Source: Raffaelea ambrosiae (taxonomy: Eukaryota > Ascomycota > Sordariomycetes > Ophiostomatales > Ophiostomataceae). Taken from it: 64,000 nt of DNA. A program made the position numbers and the translations under genes. The notes under the pieces were generated by a model. It was not told where the DNA came from. It did no database searches and saw only the letters and a list, made by a program, of their open reading frames with translations. Positions within the stretch are counted from its first letter, which is position 1; the number at the start of each line of letters is the position of its first letter. The stretch covers positions 2,352,859 to 2,416,858 of the forward strand of contig PCDI01000002.1 of the NCBI GenBank assembly GCA_002778195.1, in the 5' to 3' direction. Shown here piece by piece: positions 21,672 through 32,353 of this stretch.

Positions 21672-22824
21672 TCAGGTATCACGACTTCCCTCGGTCTTGG
21701 TCTCGCCCTGACCCCAGCCAGTTGCCGCCAATTGTATATGGACGCTCTTGCTGAAGAGACATTTCATGTAGAGACTGCGAAAAACCACGCCTGGTGCTGT
21801 CTGGGAAACGAGCATGTAAGCATCCTCTCGTGACAGCGTGGACGCAAAAGAGGTCACGTAAACCTGCCGATCCCCCTCGGCGGCTGGCTCCCACAAGAAG
21901 CGAGGCAGGCCTGCAGCTCGAGGGAGGGGGACCAATCCAGCAAACGGCCAGTCAACAATACTGCAAACGTCAGCATGGCCTGACACGAAGGGAAGATATT
22001 TAGTTGGTTACGACGTAGCATGGGACCTGGCTGGAACAGACCACTTGATGTTGTAGTCAACGTCCACAATAATATTGCCCGGTTTCAAATCGCCATGGTC
22101 CATGGCCATCTTTGTGTTGTGTGACAAAGCCCCCATTCACCGCCAATCTCTTCCAGAACGCGAGGTAGCAAAACTTGCTGGTCATTGCAGTCCTTCCCGG
22201 GCAGACCAGGAATCTTGTCTTGACCTACTTGGGGCGCGCCGATTGGCGATGAGTCTCTCGAAAAAGCCCTGCCAGGTCGTCGTACCTTGTGACAACCACA
22301 TCCATTCTGTTTCTTGCGCCATGGCGTGCGAATGAACCCGTACCATCCTCCAATGTAGACCTGACCAATGCCATTTGTATGGGTGCCAATTGGGCTAGCA
22401 CGTTGTCCCGCCGAGGTCGCGGAGGAAAGTGGCCATCCCAGCAAAGCGCAGGGCCTTCAAGTCACGTCAAGACAAGGAAAGGATGACTGATAGGGTTGCC
22501 AAAGGCCGAGCTGCATCCACGCGGCTTCGGAGACCAGGCAAAGCTCTTGGCCTCCAGTGTCTTGGGTGTCTGCCATTCCGCCTCGAGTGTGTCGATGATA
22601 GCATCTGTGCTGCAGCCGCTCATACATAATGGTATGCGCACTGCCAAACTTTCACGGATGCTTTTGTCCTCGTCTGGCAGAACACTGATCTTGTAGACAT
22701 GGCACTGCCCTCGAAATTCTTCATCACTAGATGACCCTGCTCCGCCAAGTCCCAGTTGTAGCACGTAAGCAATGATATCCTCCGGATCAATGCCCTGGGG
22801 GCTCGGGATTTGGCGCGAAGACAT
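21672..22824 (-). pseudogene. Decayed aminoglycoside-phosphotransferase-like kinase
   Basis: On the minus strand the pieces of a fungal APH-family (protein-kinase-like) enzyme can be followed in order. The first is frame A from the ATG at 22824 (QCHVYKIS, VRIPLCMSGCSTDAI, TLEAEWQTPKTLEAK, HPFLVLT). A TGA at 22462-22464 stands where a Trp is usual. Frame A goes on (EGPALCWD, RDNVLAQLAPIQM) to a TAG at 22225-22227. Frame B then gives GQDKIPGLPGKDCNDQQVLL, and frame C the catalytic loop DHGDLKPGNIIVDVDYN. A plausible intron (21961-22044, GT...GCAG) joins this to IVDWPFAGL (the metal-binding Asp) and LPRAAGLPRFLWEPAA, with LYMKCLFSKSVHI near the end at 21672. One nonsense change and two frameshifts make it a pseudogene unless the assembly is wrong. 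Function before decay unknown; fungal APH-like proteins are numerous and largely uncharacterised. Confidence 0.85.
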
Positions 22825-23057
22825 TATCTGTTTGGGAGGGAAAGACTTGAAGTTTCTGCCACATGGAGACATACGAAATGCGGTAGCAGTCATGTGATGC
22901 GCCTGTCCAACTCTAGATTCAGACAGTTGTCTATGGCAGGTCTCTGTCTAGTTGCTTCAGGTAGAGCAAAAAAGTGAAATTTGCCCGTTGATGTGTATGG
23001 TAGGTATAATCTACACAAAATGTGCACTGTATAGTTGTTGAGTCCATTGCTCTCAAT

Positions 23058-26000
23058 TCAGCCCCCATTCCTTGTTTTGTCGTCCTCTTTGTCCAGTGGA
23101 AGGTCCAGTATGTCCCAGCTGCCGTTGCTCAGCTCCTGGTCGAGTTCAGCTTCGGATAGATCTTCCTCCCACTTGTTCTTGGGCTTGGGCTTGGACTTGG
23201 ACTGGCGGAGCGAAACCGGCGTACCGTTACCGCCAATAGGCCCGCAGCCGGCGTCCAGTGCCGCCTGCTTCATGATGCTGATTGTCGACGTCTCCAATAC
23301 CTGCCGATCCTTCTCGAGCTGCCGCCGCGCCGTGTGTCCACGCCTGAGACCGTCCTCAACCACCTGCAGCGCCAGCTGCACCTGCGACAGGGTGGTGGTG
23401 GTGGTGGTGGTGGTTTGTTTGTGCTTGTGTTTCTTGTCGTGAGGCTTGTTGTCACCATGGCCGCTGCTGTTGCTGTCGCTGTTGATGCCACCGACGTGGT
23501 CACTACGGCGGAGGAGATTCCGTCGTGCCCGCTTGAGAATCTTGTAGCCCAACGTGTCGCTAGAGACGCCACTGGCAGCCGCGCCCTCAATGGCCAGGCG
23601 CAGGCCGTTGGGGTCCACGACATGGGCATAGGCGGAGACGAGAACGGCAAAGTTCCACACGTTGTAGCCCGGCTGGCCGCCGCCCACGGCCGTGTTGGCG
23701 GCCGACAGGGCCAGCGTGATGGCACCCCGAATGTGGCCCACCTTGAGCAAGTGGAAAGCGGCTCTGTTGAGGACCAGGTCCGACACCCGGATGTGGTGCT
23801 TCTCGAGGCGGGTCAGCATCGACTCCACCGCCAGCCCGACGGCCCGCTTCCCGCCCTCGGAACCGGGCTTGATGTCTTCGACGCAGGCCATCACGACGTA
23901 CGAAGAGGCAGCGTCAATGTCCTGGCCGGCCTTGTGCGCCTCCCTGAGCAGATCCACGGCCGTGACTACATCGGCCGGCAAGGGAGACCCACAGGTGTAT
24001 GCCACCGACTTCCCCTGGCCGCGTATGGCCGCACCCACAGCCACCTTGAGCGTCTTGTCGCTCAGCGGCATGCCGCTGCGCACAACTTTCTTGTACACCC
24101 GGACCACCTTGGTGGGGTTGCCCGCGGCAAAGGCCTTTTTCATGACCACGAGCAGGTCGTTCTCGTCCCTGTACCGGACCTTGGAGATGGGCGAGGCAGA
24201 AAAGTGGTCGCCTCCCGACTTGGTGTGGAAGCCGTTGCTGTGCAGACGCAGAGACACAACGCGGCCCTGCACGGCCCGTCCGCCTGGCTTGCCACCCGAT
24301 ATGGCGGCGTGCATCATGATGTTCTGCGTCACCCGGTCCTCGAAGCTGGGGCTCAGCACGCGCAGCTTGTGGTACAGTGTCCGCAGGTCCCGGAACGGGA
24401 ACTTCCAGTGCTTGCGGCAGTTTTGGAGGATGGCGTTGCTGAAGGCGGCATCCACCGCAAAGCCAGCATGGGCGCAGTAGTCCAGCCAGGCGACAAACGA
24501 GTTGACTTCGCGCAGGGCGCCATACTCATTGGCCAGCAGCGTGACCATCTGATGGCCGATGGGGATGCCGAACCCGTCTACATACAGCTTGACAAACTCT
24601 TCTGTCTCGCCGATGGTGTGGCTCTTGATAAACTGCTTGACAATGGGAACAAAGGCGCGTTCGGTCTCTCGTGCTGGCAAGCCACCGGGCCCAGCCGCAT
24701 CGACGGCCTTTTGGAAATCCGCGTGCACACCCTGCCAGTTGCCCTCGTTAGCTTTGGCCAGTGCAAAGAGTGCCAGCAGCCGGATGTCGCCCGCGGCCGT
24801 CGCATCGAGCGAGGCCAGCTCGTCATAATATGCCTGTGCCTCGGCTGGCTTGCCGGCTTCCAGGGAAATTTGTATCATTACCCGGTAGGCCCCGTCTTTG
24901 TGGTGTACCTTTTTCGAGATATTGCCATGGCTGGTAATCTCGGCAAACAAGTTTCGCAGCTGCTCGTAGTCGCGTGCCTTGCGCCAGTGGCAGTAGAGCA
25001 GTTCCGTCACCCATGTCGTTCGAAGTTGCCGGTCGGAAAAGGACATGGAAAGCAGGGTTTGCAGGACTTCGCCCGCTCTTGGCGAGTGGCTGAGGGGGAC
25101 CGCTTTCACGACAGAATCGCCCAAGGCAAAAAAGGCATCGCCCGAGAGCCGCAACGACTGTGGCGGACGGGACAGGAAAGACCAGACGATCAGCTTGTAG
25201 TTGTCGCTCTTCTGCAGCTGGTCGATGTACCAGCACGTGAACTCGGAGACGTCGCCGGGGCAGCTGATGACTGATGCGTATATGCTTCTCGTAGATCTCT
25301 GGTGTCCGACGGCGAGCGAGCACTCCAGCAGTTGCTGAGCCAGTTCGACCACCTCAGACGCAGTGTGTTTCCCAGAGTACGATGTGAGAGGCGGGAGGAA
25401 GAGCGCTGCCGTATCACGAAGCCGTTGGATGAATGCTTTGCGTTCCGCAAGCAACACAGCCGAGGGGGGCGTGGTGTTGGGAGACAGAATACCGCTGTCG
25501 ATCACAGCCTTCAGCTCATCCGCCAACGCTTTCACAACAGGCAATGGGTTGTGGGCGAAGTAGACGTCCTCATCGAGCTGCCCGTAGCCAACGGACACTC
25601 GTAGCACTTGCTGCGCAAGATCCAGGCGGTTCGCTTCCTGGCAGGTCGCGCACAGTTTGGCCGCGACGTCCCACAGAGACTGCAACTGCTCTGGTGGAAT
25701 GTCCGCAGCCGATGTAGCTTCAAGAGCTGTGGACGCGAGCACCTTGACAGCTGCCTGGAGATGGGCGATATCGTCTGCATTTGTCAAGCCGACAATCCGC
25801 GCGGTCGCAGCAGGGAGGTTGAAGGGTGCCTTGCTGATTGCTGGTAGCGACGGTATCCGTGTGCGGCTTTGGTATTCCCTGGCCTGCTGTGCCAAAGATG
25901 CTGCCTGTATTTGCATTGGAAGCGAAGAGGGCGTTATGAGAGAGGCCGGCGCTGACTGTGGCGATGCCTCGTTCGACCGTTGTTCCGCATGCTTTGCTGT

Positions 26001-26507
26001 CGCGTCTGCGGGGGGAACGGTATTTTTCAGGGCCGCCGCTAGTGAGGCAGCTGGCAAAGACTCGCTCAGGAGGAGCCTCGCCTGCTGAGAGATTGACTGC
26101 TGCGAGGAGGTGGTGCCCGACCAGGCGACCAGGCGGCCCGGAGGCGAAGGTGGGTTCGAGTTTGGCTCGGATGTAGATGGTGGAGTTCGTGATGTTGAGA
26201 TGGGCATGGACGAGGATTTGGGTACGTGGTACTTTTCAGTTTCGCCAGTCGTGTTCCAATGGACCATTTCGGGGTCGGTAACGAAGCTCTCATCTTCTAG
26301 CGCGGCTACAAACGAGCCTCCGCCCTGGTTGTATTGCCTGGCCGACCGGATGCGGTCGCCGTTCCGGATGGCACTGCGGGCAGCATTGATGCGGCGCCGG
26401 CGGTCTTCGGTTACCAGGGCCAAAGTGCAGGATGTTCCCAGGACAAGACCGCGGAGAGCTCGGATAGCGGCCTTGGAAGGGACGGGTTGCGGGATATTGG
26501 TCGACAT
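23058..26507 (-). CDS. Large PPR-like, probably mitochondrial protein
   Basis: Intronless frame of 1149 aa. The N-terminus (IPSKAAIRALRGLVLGTSC, then EDRRRRINAAR) is basic, amphipathic and acid-poor, which suits mitochondrial import. A disordered Ser/Pro stretch follows (~80-240). Residues about 240-1000 are rich in paired helices with the spacing and small/hydrophobic pattern of pentatricopeptide repeats, for example EGNWQGVHADFQKAVDAAG, FSNAILQNCRKHWKFP and NPTKVVRVYKKVVRSGMP. The C-terminus has a His/Lys/Thr low-complexity tract and an acidic tail. I recognise it as a Sordariomycete PPR-domain hypothetical protein; an RNA-processing or translation role in mitochondria is inferred from the fold, not shown. 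No yeast orthologue is proposed. Long antisense readings (up to 646 aa) are shadows of its GC-rich codons. Confidence 0.8.
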   Translation of the reverse strand: MSTNIPQPVPSKAAIRALRGLVLGTSCTLALVTEDRRRRINAARSAIRNGDRIRSARQYNQGGGSFVAALEDESFVTDPEMVHWNTTGETEKYHVPKSSSMPISTSRTPPSTSEPNSNPPSPPGRLVAWSGTTSSQQSISQQARLLLSESLPAASLAAALKNTVPPADATAKHAEQRSNEASPQSAPASLITPSSLPMQIQAASLAQQAREYQSRTRIPSLPAISKAPFNLPAATARIVGLTNADDIAHLQAAVKVLASTALEATSAADIPPEQLQSLWDVAAKLCATCQEANRLDLAQQVLRVSVGYGQLDEDVYFAHNPLPVVKALADELKAVIDSGILSPNTTPPSAVLLAERKAFIQRLRDTAALFLPPLTSYSGKHTASEVVELAQQLLECSLAVGHQRSTRSIYASVISCPGDVSEFTCWYIDQLQKSDNYKLIVWSFLSRPPQSLRLSGDAFFALGDSVVKAVPLSHSPRAGEVLQTLLSMSFSDRQLRTTWVTELLYCHWRKARDYEQLRNLFAEITSHGNISKKVHHKDGAYRVMIQISLEAGKPAEAQAYYDELASLDATAAGDIRLLALFALAKANEGNWQGVHADFQKAVDAAGPGGLPARETERAFVPIVKQFIKSHTIGETEEFVKLYVDGFGIPIGHQMVTLLANEYGALREVNSFVAWLDYCAHAGFAVDAAFSNAILQNCRKHWKFPFRDLRTLYHKLRVLSPSFEDRVTQNIMMHAAISGGKPGGRAVQGRVVSLRLHSNGFHTKSGGDHFSASPISKVRYRDENDLLVVMKKAFAAGNPTKVVRVYKKVVRSGMPLSDKTLKVAVGAAIRGQGKSVAYTCGSPLPADVVTAVDLLREAHKAGQDIDAASSYVVMACVEDIKPGSEGGKRAVGLAVESMLTRLEKHHIRVSDLVLNRAAFHLLKVGHIRGAITLALSAANTAVGGGQPGYNVWNFAVLVSAYAHVVDPNGLRLAIEGAAASGVSSDTLGYKILKRARRNLLRRSDHVGGINSDSNSSGHGDNKPHDKKHKHKQTTTTTTTTLSQVQLALQVVEDGLRRGHTARRQLEKDRQVLETSTISIMKQAALDAGCGPIGGNGTPVSLRQSKSKPKPKNKWEEDLSEAELDQELSNGSWDILDLPLDKEDDKTRNGG

Positions 26508-27431
26508 CTCGGCGTCCGCGTCCTCGAGAGACGAAAGATTCTGTTTTCTATGGCGGGGAAAGGACTGGTGTTCCGTCGAATTCCAGGGCCATGGCTCTGG
26601 AGAGAGAGTACAGGACGCCTCAATGAGCCCGTGGAGACCGTATTCCGTCGAAGATAGCGCGTTGCGGCGTGACGTGGTCGCGGAAGCAGGGTACGAAGCG
26701 TTGTCGTCGAATGTTTGGTGGAGGAGCGTGAGGCTCTAAAAAGTCCTCGTCAGTAATATCTTACGACTCTTTGTGTCGATGTGCTCCACTTTAGCGGGCG
26801 ATACGGCCAATCATATGTGGGGTAAACTCGGGCTACTTCTGATTTTGGTGACATCTCCCAGCAAGGGAGGCACGATGATTTTGCATACTTTTAAGTCCTC
26901 TGGTATGACTGATGGAACATGGGACCATCACAATAAAGCGAATTCATTGGAGGCTGGACAAAACAGGGTGTCGGTAGTTCGTGAGGCCTTCGAGATGACC
27001 TTCTTAGCAGAACCTCGCAGTCCTGCGAGGAGACATATATAATTGCGTGCTGTCCCCCTTGTCCAGTGTTATTTTTAGTCTCTTCTTCCACCTGTGCCTA
27101 TGTTCTCGAGCAAAGTTTCCTAATTGGTATTAAACACCAAGAATTCGGTTGCATGAAAGGCCGTACACACAGGCAGATTGGGTATCCAGTTAGCGAGACC
27201 GAAGTCATCCCCTTTTGAGAGATCGACATGGAATGGCTTTGTTGCTAGAATCTGTGGTAAGAAACGCCCTCTTGGACACCTGTAACAAGTAAAACTCGGT
27301 CCAGAAAACAGGAGATAGGGTGCCAGGCGGATGTATATAAACGCGTGTTTCTTGCGGTGGCTTCCCATTTTCCTTTGCCCTAGCAGCTTCATCTTCTTCA
27401 ACGTTTGTGTCTCCTACAAATTTCCGAAACT
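26508..27431. other. Divergent intergenic region
   Basis: Lies between the start of the PPR-like gene (minus) and the start of the isochorismatase-like remnant (plus). No coding frame recognised. It probably contains both promoters. A TATA-like tatataaa occurs at about 27332-27339, roughly 95 bases before the ATG at 27432. Confidence 0.45.
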
Positions 27432-28067
27432 ATGGCTTCCGCACAGTCTTTCCGCCAGATCACTGGTGTCCCGCCGTCCAAGGCCTCCACCAGTGACAGC
27501 ACTCTCATCATCATCGATGCCCCAAAAACGAATATGCCGAGGGAAAGCTTAAGATGGTCGGCATCGAGGAGTCCCGCAATGTGATTGCTTCTGTTCTCCA
27601 AGCCTACCGGGAGACTGGAAAGAACAATATTGTCCACGTTGTCCACGACACCTCCGCAGGTGTTCCCCTGTTCACGCCGGGCACCAAGCTGGCCGAAGAG
27701 TTGTCTGAATTCACGCCTCTGCCCAACGAGCCAGCGGTGCACAAGAAACACCATGGGGCCTCCACAGAGACGGGTCTCACCCTCCTAGATGCTGCTGGCC
27801 ACAACAAGCTGGACATTGTTGGCTACATGGTGAGCAGATGTACAGGATGTCTCCTCATATTATGTGCTCATTCTAGCTGTGCATACAGGTATATATCTGC
27901 TTTTCAACGACTGCGCGGCAGGCATCTGAAAAGGGCTACGACGCTGTCCTCATTGAGGATGCTATTAGTGCCAGAGACATTCCGAGCGCCACGGCCGCGG
28001 ACCTCAAGCGGATCGAGTCACAATTATCGAGAGCAAGGACCTGGGCCGCAACCAGGGGCTGGCCTAG
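27432..28067 (+). pseudogene. Broken isochorismatase-like cysteine hydrolase
   Basis: Family members are small cysteine hydrolases with an Asp-Lys-Cys triad. Frame 1 from the ATG at 27432 gives SFRQITGVPPSKAS and LIIIDA, where DAQNEY is expected. Two extra bases, one in a C-run and one in an A-run (about 27520-27529), push it out of frame. Frame 3 then reads NEYAEGKLKMVGIEESR, HVVHDTSAGVPLFTPGT, HKKHHGAS and KLDIVGYM. A clean intron (27830-27888, GTGAGC...CAG) joins VYICFSTTARQASEKGYD, with the catalytic Cys, and VLIEDAISARDIPSATAADLKR. The ending TIIESKDLGRNQGLA (stop 28067) is again in another frame, with about ten usual codons missing. The first lesion lies in homopolymers and could be a sequencing error, but the internal loss near 28015 is not, so a recent pseudogene is most likely. 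Confidence 0.75.
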
Positions 28068-28331
28068 CGTAGGCTCTATTATTGAGTAAAGTGAATGAGA
28101 AGAAATGTGTTCCGTTCATCTATGTCTAGCAGAGGTCCAAGCTGCCGTCTAAAAAGGACTGGTTTTTTTTTGCCATCATCATATGAGCCACGCCGTGCCC
28201 TAAGTAACGCCAAAAATCTTCGATGTCGAACCCCTCTTAGTCTTCCGTGTCATGCAAGTAGAATAATATACAATACACAGAGGCACAGGAGACACGATGT
28301 TGTCCCTGCCTCCTTGTCTATCTGGGTGGAA

Positions 28332-29818
28332 TCATGGCTCCTTCAACTCGGGGAGCTCGCCCAACGGCATCCATACTTCCAGCTTGCGCAAAAGTGTCTG
28401 GTACAGCAGCAGCATGCACCCGCTCTGGATGCTGGTCCATACCACACGTGGTCCCACTCCCCGGAACCAACCGGCCACCCCCTCCGTGTGGTAGATGACC
28501 TTGAGGCCGGTGTACACAGACGACGTCTCCAGGCTGGTTGTGCCTGGCCGCGGCGTATATGTTGACGGCGACGAGGTAGAAATTGGGCGCTTCTGTGTCG
28601 GCTGATGTGTCTTTTTCAGCCCCGTCTCAGCTGTGTGTTTCGTGGGCGCATCCGGAGGAGTAGAGTTGGATGTTTTTAAAGTGGTGCTCGCACCATCTGT
28701 GGCGGCGGCAGCTGCGGTGGTAGGCCGAACCTGCGTCTGTAGCCGCGTCTTGACGACGTCCAGCGGACACGTGATGGCGCCGGCCAAACCGCCAGCTCCG
28801 GCACCCGTGAGGAACTCGAGCGGCACCCCGACATCCTTGCTTTGTTTGAAATGGCGAGCCCAGCTCAGTGCCTGTTCCCAGAACATGAACTGGAGAGCCG
28901 AGAAGGGCAGGTCGCGGTACAGAGTCGCCTTGTAGCCGTAGAAGAGCGCAGAGAGGCCCTCGTCGCGGACAATCGTGCGTGCGGCGTCGACCGTGCCGCG
29001 GTAGTTGTAGCCCGAGTAGAAGTAGGGGTTCTGATACCGTCCCTGGAGCTGCAGGCGTGTCTTGAGGACTTCGGAGGGCACGTAGATGACGGAAGCGGCG
29101 AGATCCCCGAAGAAACCTGTTTCAAATAAAGAGTCAGCACCACCCAAACAGACGGCAGAACAGGCCGTGTGCCAAAAAACGTACCACCGGCAAGATAGGC
29201 GATCTGCGGCCGCACGCCCACATCAATCAGCTGCCGCTTGCTGAACTCGTACGTGCCGAAGAACAGCACGGTCCCCGGGAACGAGCCCAGCAAGGCCGGG
29301 AGCCATCCGCCATACAACCCACGTCGGATGCCTTCTTGTCGGAATATTGTGTAGTAGGAGGAGCCCAGCGACGTGTATTTCGGCGGGAAGTTGGGGTCGC
29401 CCTGCTGCCGTGTCTTGACCGTGTCCAGCGAGTGCATCAGCATGTCGCCAGACGTGCCGCCGATGCCGCCAGCCAGCATGGCCTGTGAGATGAGACATCA
29501 CCAGTTAACTCCCATCCGGATGCCCGAGTTGCCGTAGCACGGGGAGTAGCTCACATGGATGTAGGGTGGCCGCCCCTCATAGTCGTCGTTTTCGGCACTG
29601 CCCGCAGCCATGTTCTTCTGCGCCTGGAGCCGATTCCTTGCCTCTGCGTCCGGTCCTGGATGCGATCCTACTCCATCGTCGACGAGGGCAAACGGGCTTG
29701 TGGTGGACGACGAAGGGGCTGGGTGTTGCGACGAGGCTGCCGTGTTTGCGAGAGAATAGGGAAACGAACTGGCGATACCGCGTCTGCTGTCGGACCCTGC
29801 GACATCCGTCGCGGGCAT
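28332..29818 (-). CDS. MME1: Mitochondrial carrier, Mme1/YMR166C type
   Basis: Member of the six-helix mitochondrial carrier (SLC25) family. The yeast relative YMR166C/Mme1 is reported as an inner-membrane magnesium exporter. Exons 29555-29818, 29185-29482 and 28332-29116 give 448 aa; introns 29483-29554 and 29117-29184 have GT/AG ends. Three carrier repeats are visible: HSLDTVKTRQQ with RRGLYGGWLPALLGSFP; YVPSEVLKTRLQLQGR with FYGYKATLYRDLPFSALQF; and CPLDVVKTRLQTQ with GWFRGVGPRVVWTSIQSG. A disordered loop in the third repeat (about residues 290-350) and an N-terminal extension of about 95 residues resemble the yeast protein. The start at 29818 is a choice; the frame is open to 30001, but that part looks like UTR. 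Confidence 0.85.
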
Positions 29819-30628
29819 TGGAAAACCCCGAGGGCCTCCCCTGTCGCGAGGGGGGGAGAGGCCGAAAAAAAAAACACAAGAAAAAAGGGTCGGAGTTGTC
29901 GGACAATTCACCCAGGCTGGCCGGCACTCGGATCTAACGTTGGGCGGCTCCAGGAAGCGCGTCGAGGGAGGAACCAGCAAGGTGCGAGAGGGGCGAGGCA
30001 CGCGAGCCGTGTCCGCAGTATCTATTTCTGGCGGCTGCCTAAGACTCGTGAAACCGGGATTTTATCGACATTCATCGTCACCGTTTTTTTTTGTCGTTCT
30101 ATCAAAAAATCGGCTCTACTGCCATTGGCACAAGCTTTGACCAATCAGACGTGCCGTCCCTTCTGGGCAGCGGCGTTTTAGTGGGTCTGTCTCAACCAAC
30201 ACAGGTGTTTCGCGCCTCTAGGCTGCATCGGGTACTTATACCTTTTGCTTCCTGTCACGGACGGGCAGCCCTGTGAAATGGCTGTTGGGCTGCACCTACG
30301 AATTTCCACATCCCCCGCTGCGTGTTCTGCATGCATTGAGTTCCGTATACTTTCGTGATAATAGATTCCACGAATGCGGACCTGTGGGCAACAGCCGTGG
30401 GCGCTTGTCTGCTGCTGCCTAGGAGGCGTCCGCTTGTCCTCTGCTCGAATGTTTCTTTATTTAAGAGACAGGTCTGCCTCCTTGCCGGGAGCAAAACCAA
30501 TTCAATTCAGTTCTCCATCTACAATGCGATGTTTGCCAACCATTTGCAAAGAACAGAAATTGCCCCAAAAGCCCCCAACCCCATGAAAAACCATAGCTCC
30601 GATCCGTCTCTCAAGCGTCCTTCGCAAC
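29819..30628. other. Divergent intergenic region
   Basis: Between the MME1 start (minus) and the 2OG oxygenase remnant (plus). A CCAAT box lies at about 30139. No other feature recognised; short frames on both strands have no motif. Confidence 0.4.
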
Positions 30629-32353
30629 ATGGCTTCTTCGTCGCCGCCGGCTACCATCCCCTCTGACTCTGATGCCCCAGGGGCGGTTGAGGTTCAGGAC
30701 AAGAAGGGCGCCTTTTCACAGCTGAAAGACATTCTCGACCACCATTCGCACTTGTTTGCCTGTGGAGGGTCAATCCCGATTGTCGACGCGGAGCACGATG
30801 CGTTGAGCATTGAGTCTGCCGAAGGCTCCAAGGATGTGAAGGCGAAGGTGCCCGAGGACGACAATAAGCCTGAGGACACCCAGTCCATATCTTCCCCTGA
30901 TGGATACGAGGCGCATGCTACCAGCTCCAAGCCTGTCACCCTTCGTTGGGACCTGCCAAAGGGAGATGGCCAGAGCCAGACTAAATGTGCCAAACTGACG
31001 CTCCCTCTTGCCGAGGGCGCTCAAGACGACGTGAAGCGTCTCATTCAGGACACCAAGCCGGACGCCTTTGGCAGGGCTGGCGAGAATGTCTATGAAGAGA
31101 CCTACCGCAAAGCTCTCGCCATGCGCCCGGACACCTTCTGCACCACGTTTGACCCCCGCGGGCTGGGCATTATCGACACAGTGGCGCAGGTGCTGATGCC
31201 CAGCATCGTTGACTCTACTATGCGCCGCACTGTCCGAGCCGAGCTCTACAATATGAATGTACGCCGAGGAGCCCAATCGCCTACCCGATGCTGTACCAAA
31301 ATAACACTAAGCCCTTTCTTGCTAACTTGTGCTAGGTATACACGGGTCCGTCGGGCAAGTTTAAGGCCCATGTTGACACCCCTCGTTCGGAGGCTCATTT
31401 TGGCTCGCTGGTGGTCTGCCTGCCTTTGAACCACGAGGGCGGGCAGCTCCAGGTGCGTCACAAAGGCCGTGAGATGACGTATGACTGGAGCACTGGCACT
31501 GGCGGCAAGGACAAGCCTGCTGCCATCCAGTGGGCTGCGTTTTACAGCGTTTTACAGCGACTGCGAACACGAGGTTCTTGAGGTCACCAGTGGCCACCGA
31601 CTGACCCTGACATACAACCTGTACGCTATTCGCGGCCATGGCCACACGACCGGCGCCAGCTTCGCCATGGATCCTGTGCATCATCCTCTGTACGATGCCA
31701 TCAAGACCTCTTTCAAAAACGAGGACCCCTTTGGCGGGAAAGCTGAGAAACCCAATCCGTCCTAGCCTTTGCATCTTTATAAAGAGGGAAAAAAAGAAGA
31801 GGACATAAACAAAGGACAGTAGCTGAAACATAGACAGGTAGTACGGTTGGCATCTGGTGCTCGCATGTGTATGCCTTCTACCACCAAAGCGAAGCGCCCA
31901 TGCCAGCCGCCCTGAAGGGCGTGGACGCCGCTCTGTGGGAGAGCTTGAACGCTCTTGGACTCAGTCCTGATGTGAAACCCATAATCAAATTGAGAGATGG
32001 GTACTACTACGACGGCCACTACAATGAGGACGACAAAATGAAGTCGGATACCTTGATTGGGAACGGCTTCTTCTCCACCTACGACTACTATGGTCCTATC
32101 GAAGAACTTGAACAGTATATCCAGCTGTATAACTCGTGGGGAGAATTCGCTGTAGGGCCTTTCCTCTGGCTGGCTACACCCTCGCAGGAGGAGCTGTCTA
32201 TCGTTCACACTGCAGTAAGATTCAACTTGCACTTTCAACACCCCGTGTTCACGTTGCTGACAAACACACTATTAGTATGGAAACGAGGCCAATACCAACT
32301 ACATCTATGGCCACTGCGCCATTCTGGTGAAGATTCCGGCCAAAGAAGTCTAA
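30629..32353 (+). pseudogene. 2OG-Fe(II) oxygenase with duplication frameshift
   Basis: A fungal 2-oxoglutarate/Fe(II) dioxygenase-like gene (prolyl-4-hydroxylase-type fold). Exon 1 30629-31258 contains FGRAGENVYEETYRKALAM and a DPRGLGIIDT block. Intron 31259-31335. Exon 2 begins VYTGPSGKFKAHVDTPRS, where His222 and Asp224 are the likely iron ligands, then LVVCLPLNHEGGQLQVRHKG. A 10-bp tandem duplication (31539-31558) shifts the frame in front of the second ligand His and 2OG-binding Arg (EVLEVTSGHRLTLTYNLY). The next junction also fails: the sequence at 31738 reads GAAAGC where a GTAAGC donor would join exactly to TVGIWCSHVYAFYH at 31842. The last intron (32215-32275) is normal and the frame ends at 32353 (NYIYGHCAILVKIPAKEV). 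With two independent lesions it is probably a recent pseudogene. Confidence 0.8.
31539..31558 (+). repeat. 10-bp tandem duplication breaking the oxygenase
   Basis: The unit gttttacagc occurs twice head to tail (31539-31548, 31549-31558). Removing one copy restores a single open frame through the iron-binding core. Confidence 0.9.

Noticed and set aside
23334..25274. 646-aa open frame antisense to the PPR-like gene
   Set aside because: Shadow of the GC-rich minus-strand gene; no domain and no splice logic.
28332..29147. Separate short carrier gene from the minus-strand frame at 28332-29147
   Set aside because: It is the last exon of the three-exon MME1-type carrier; two standard introns join it to the N-terminal repeats.
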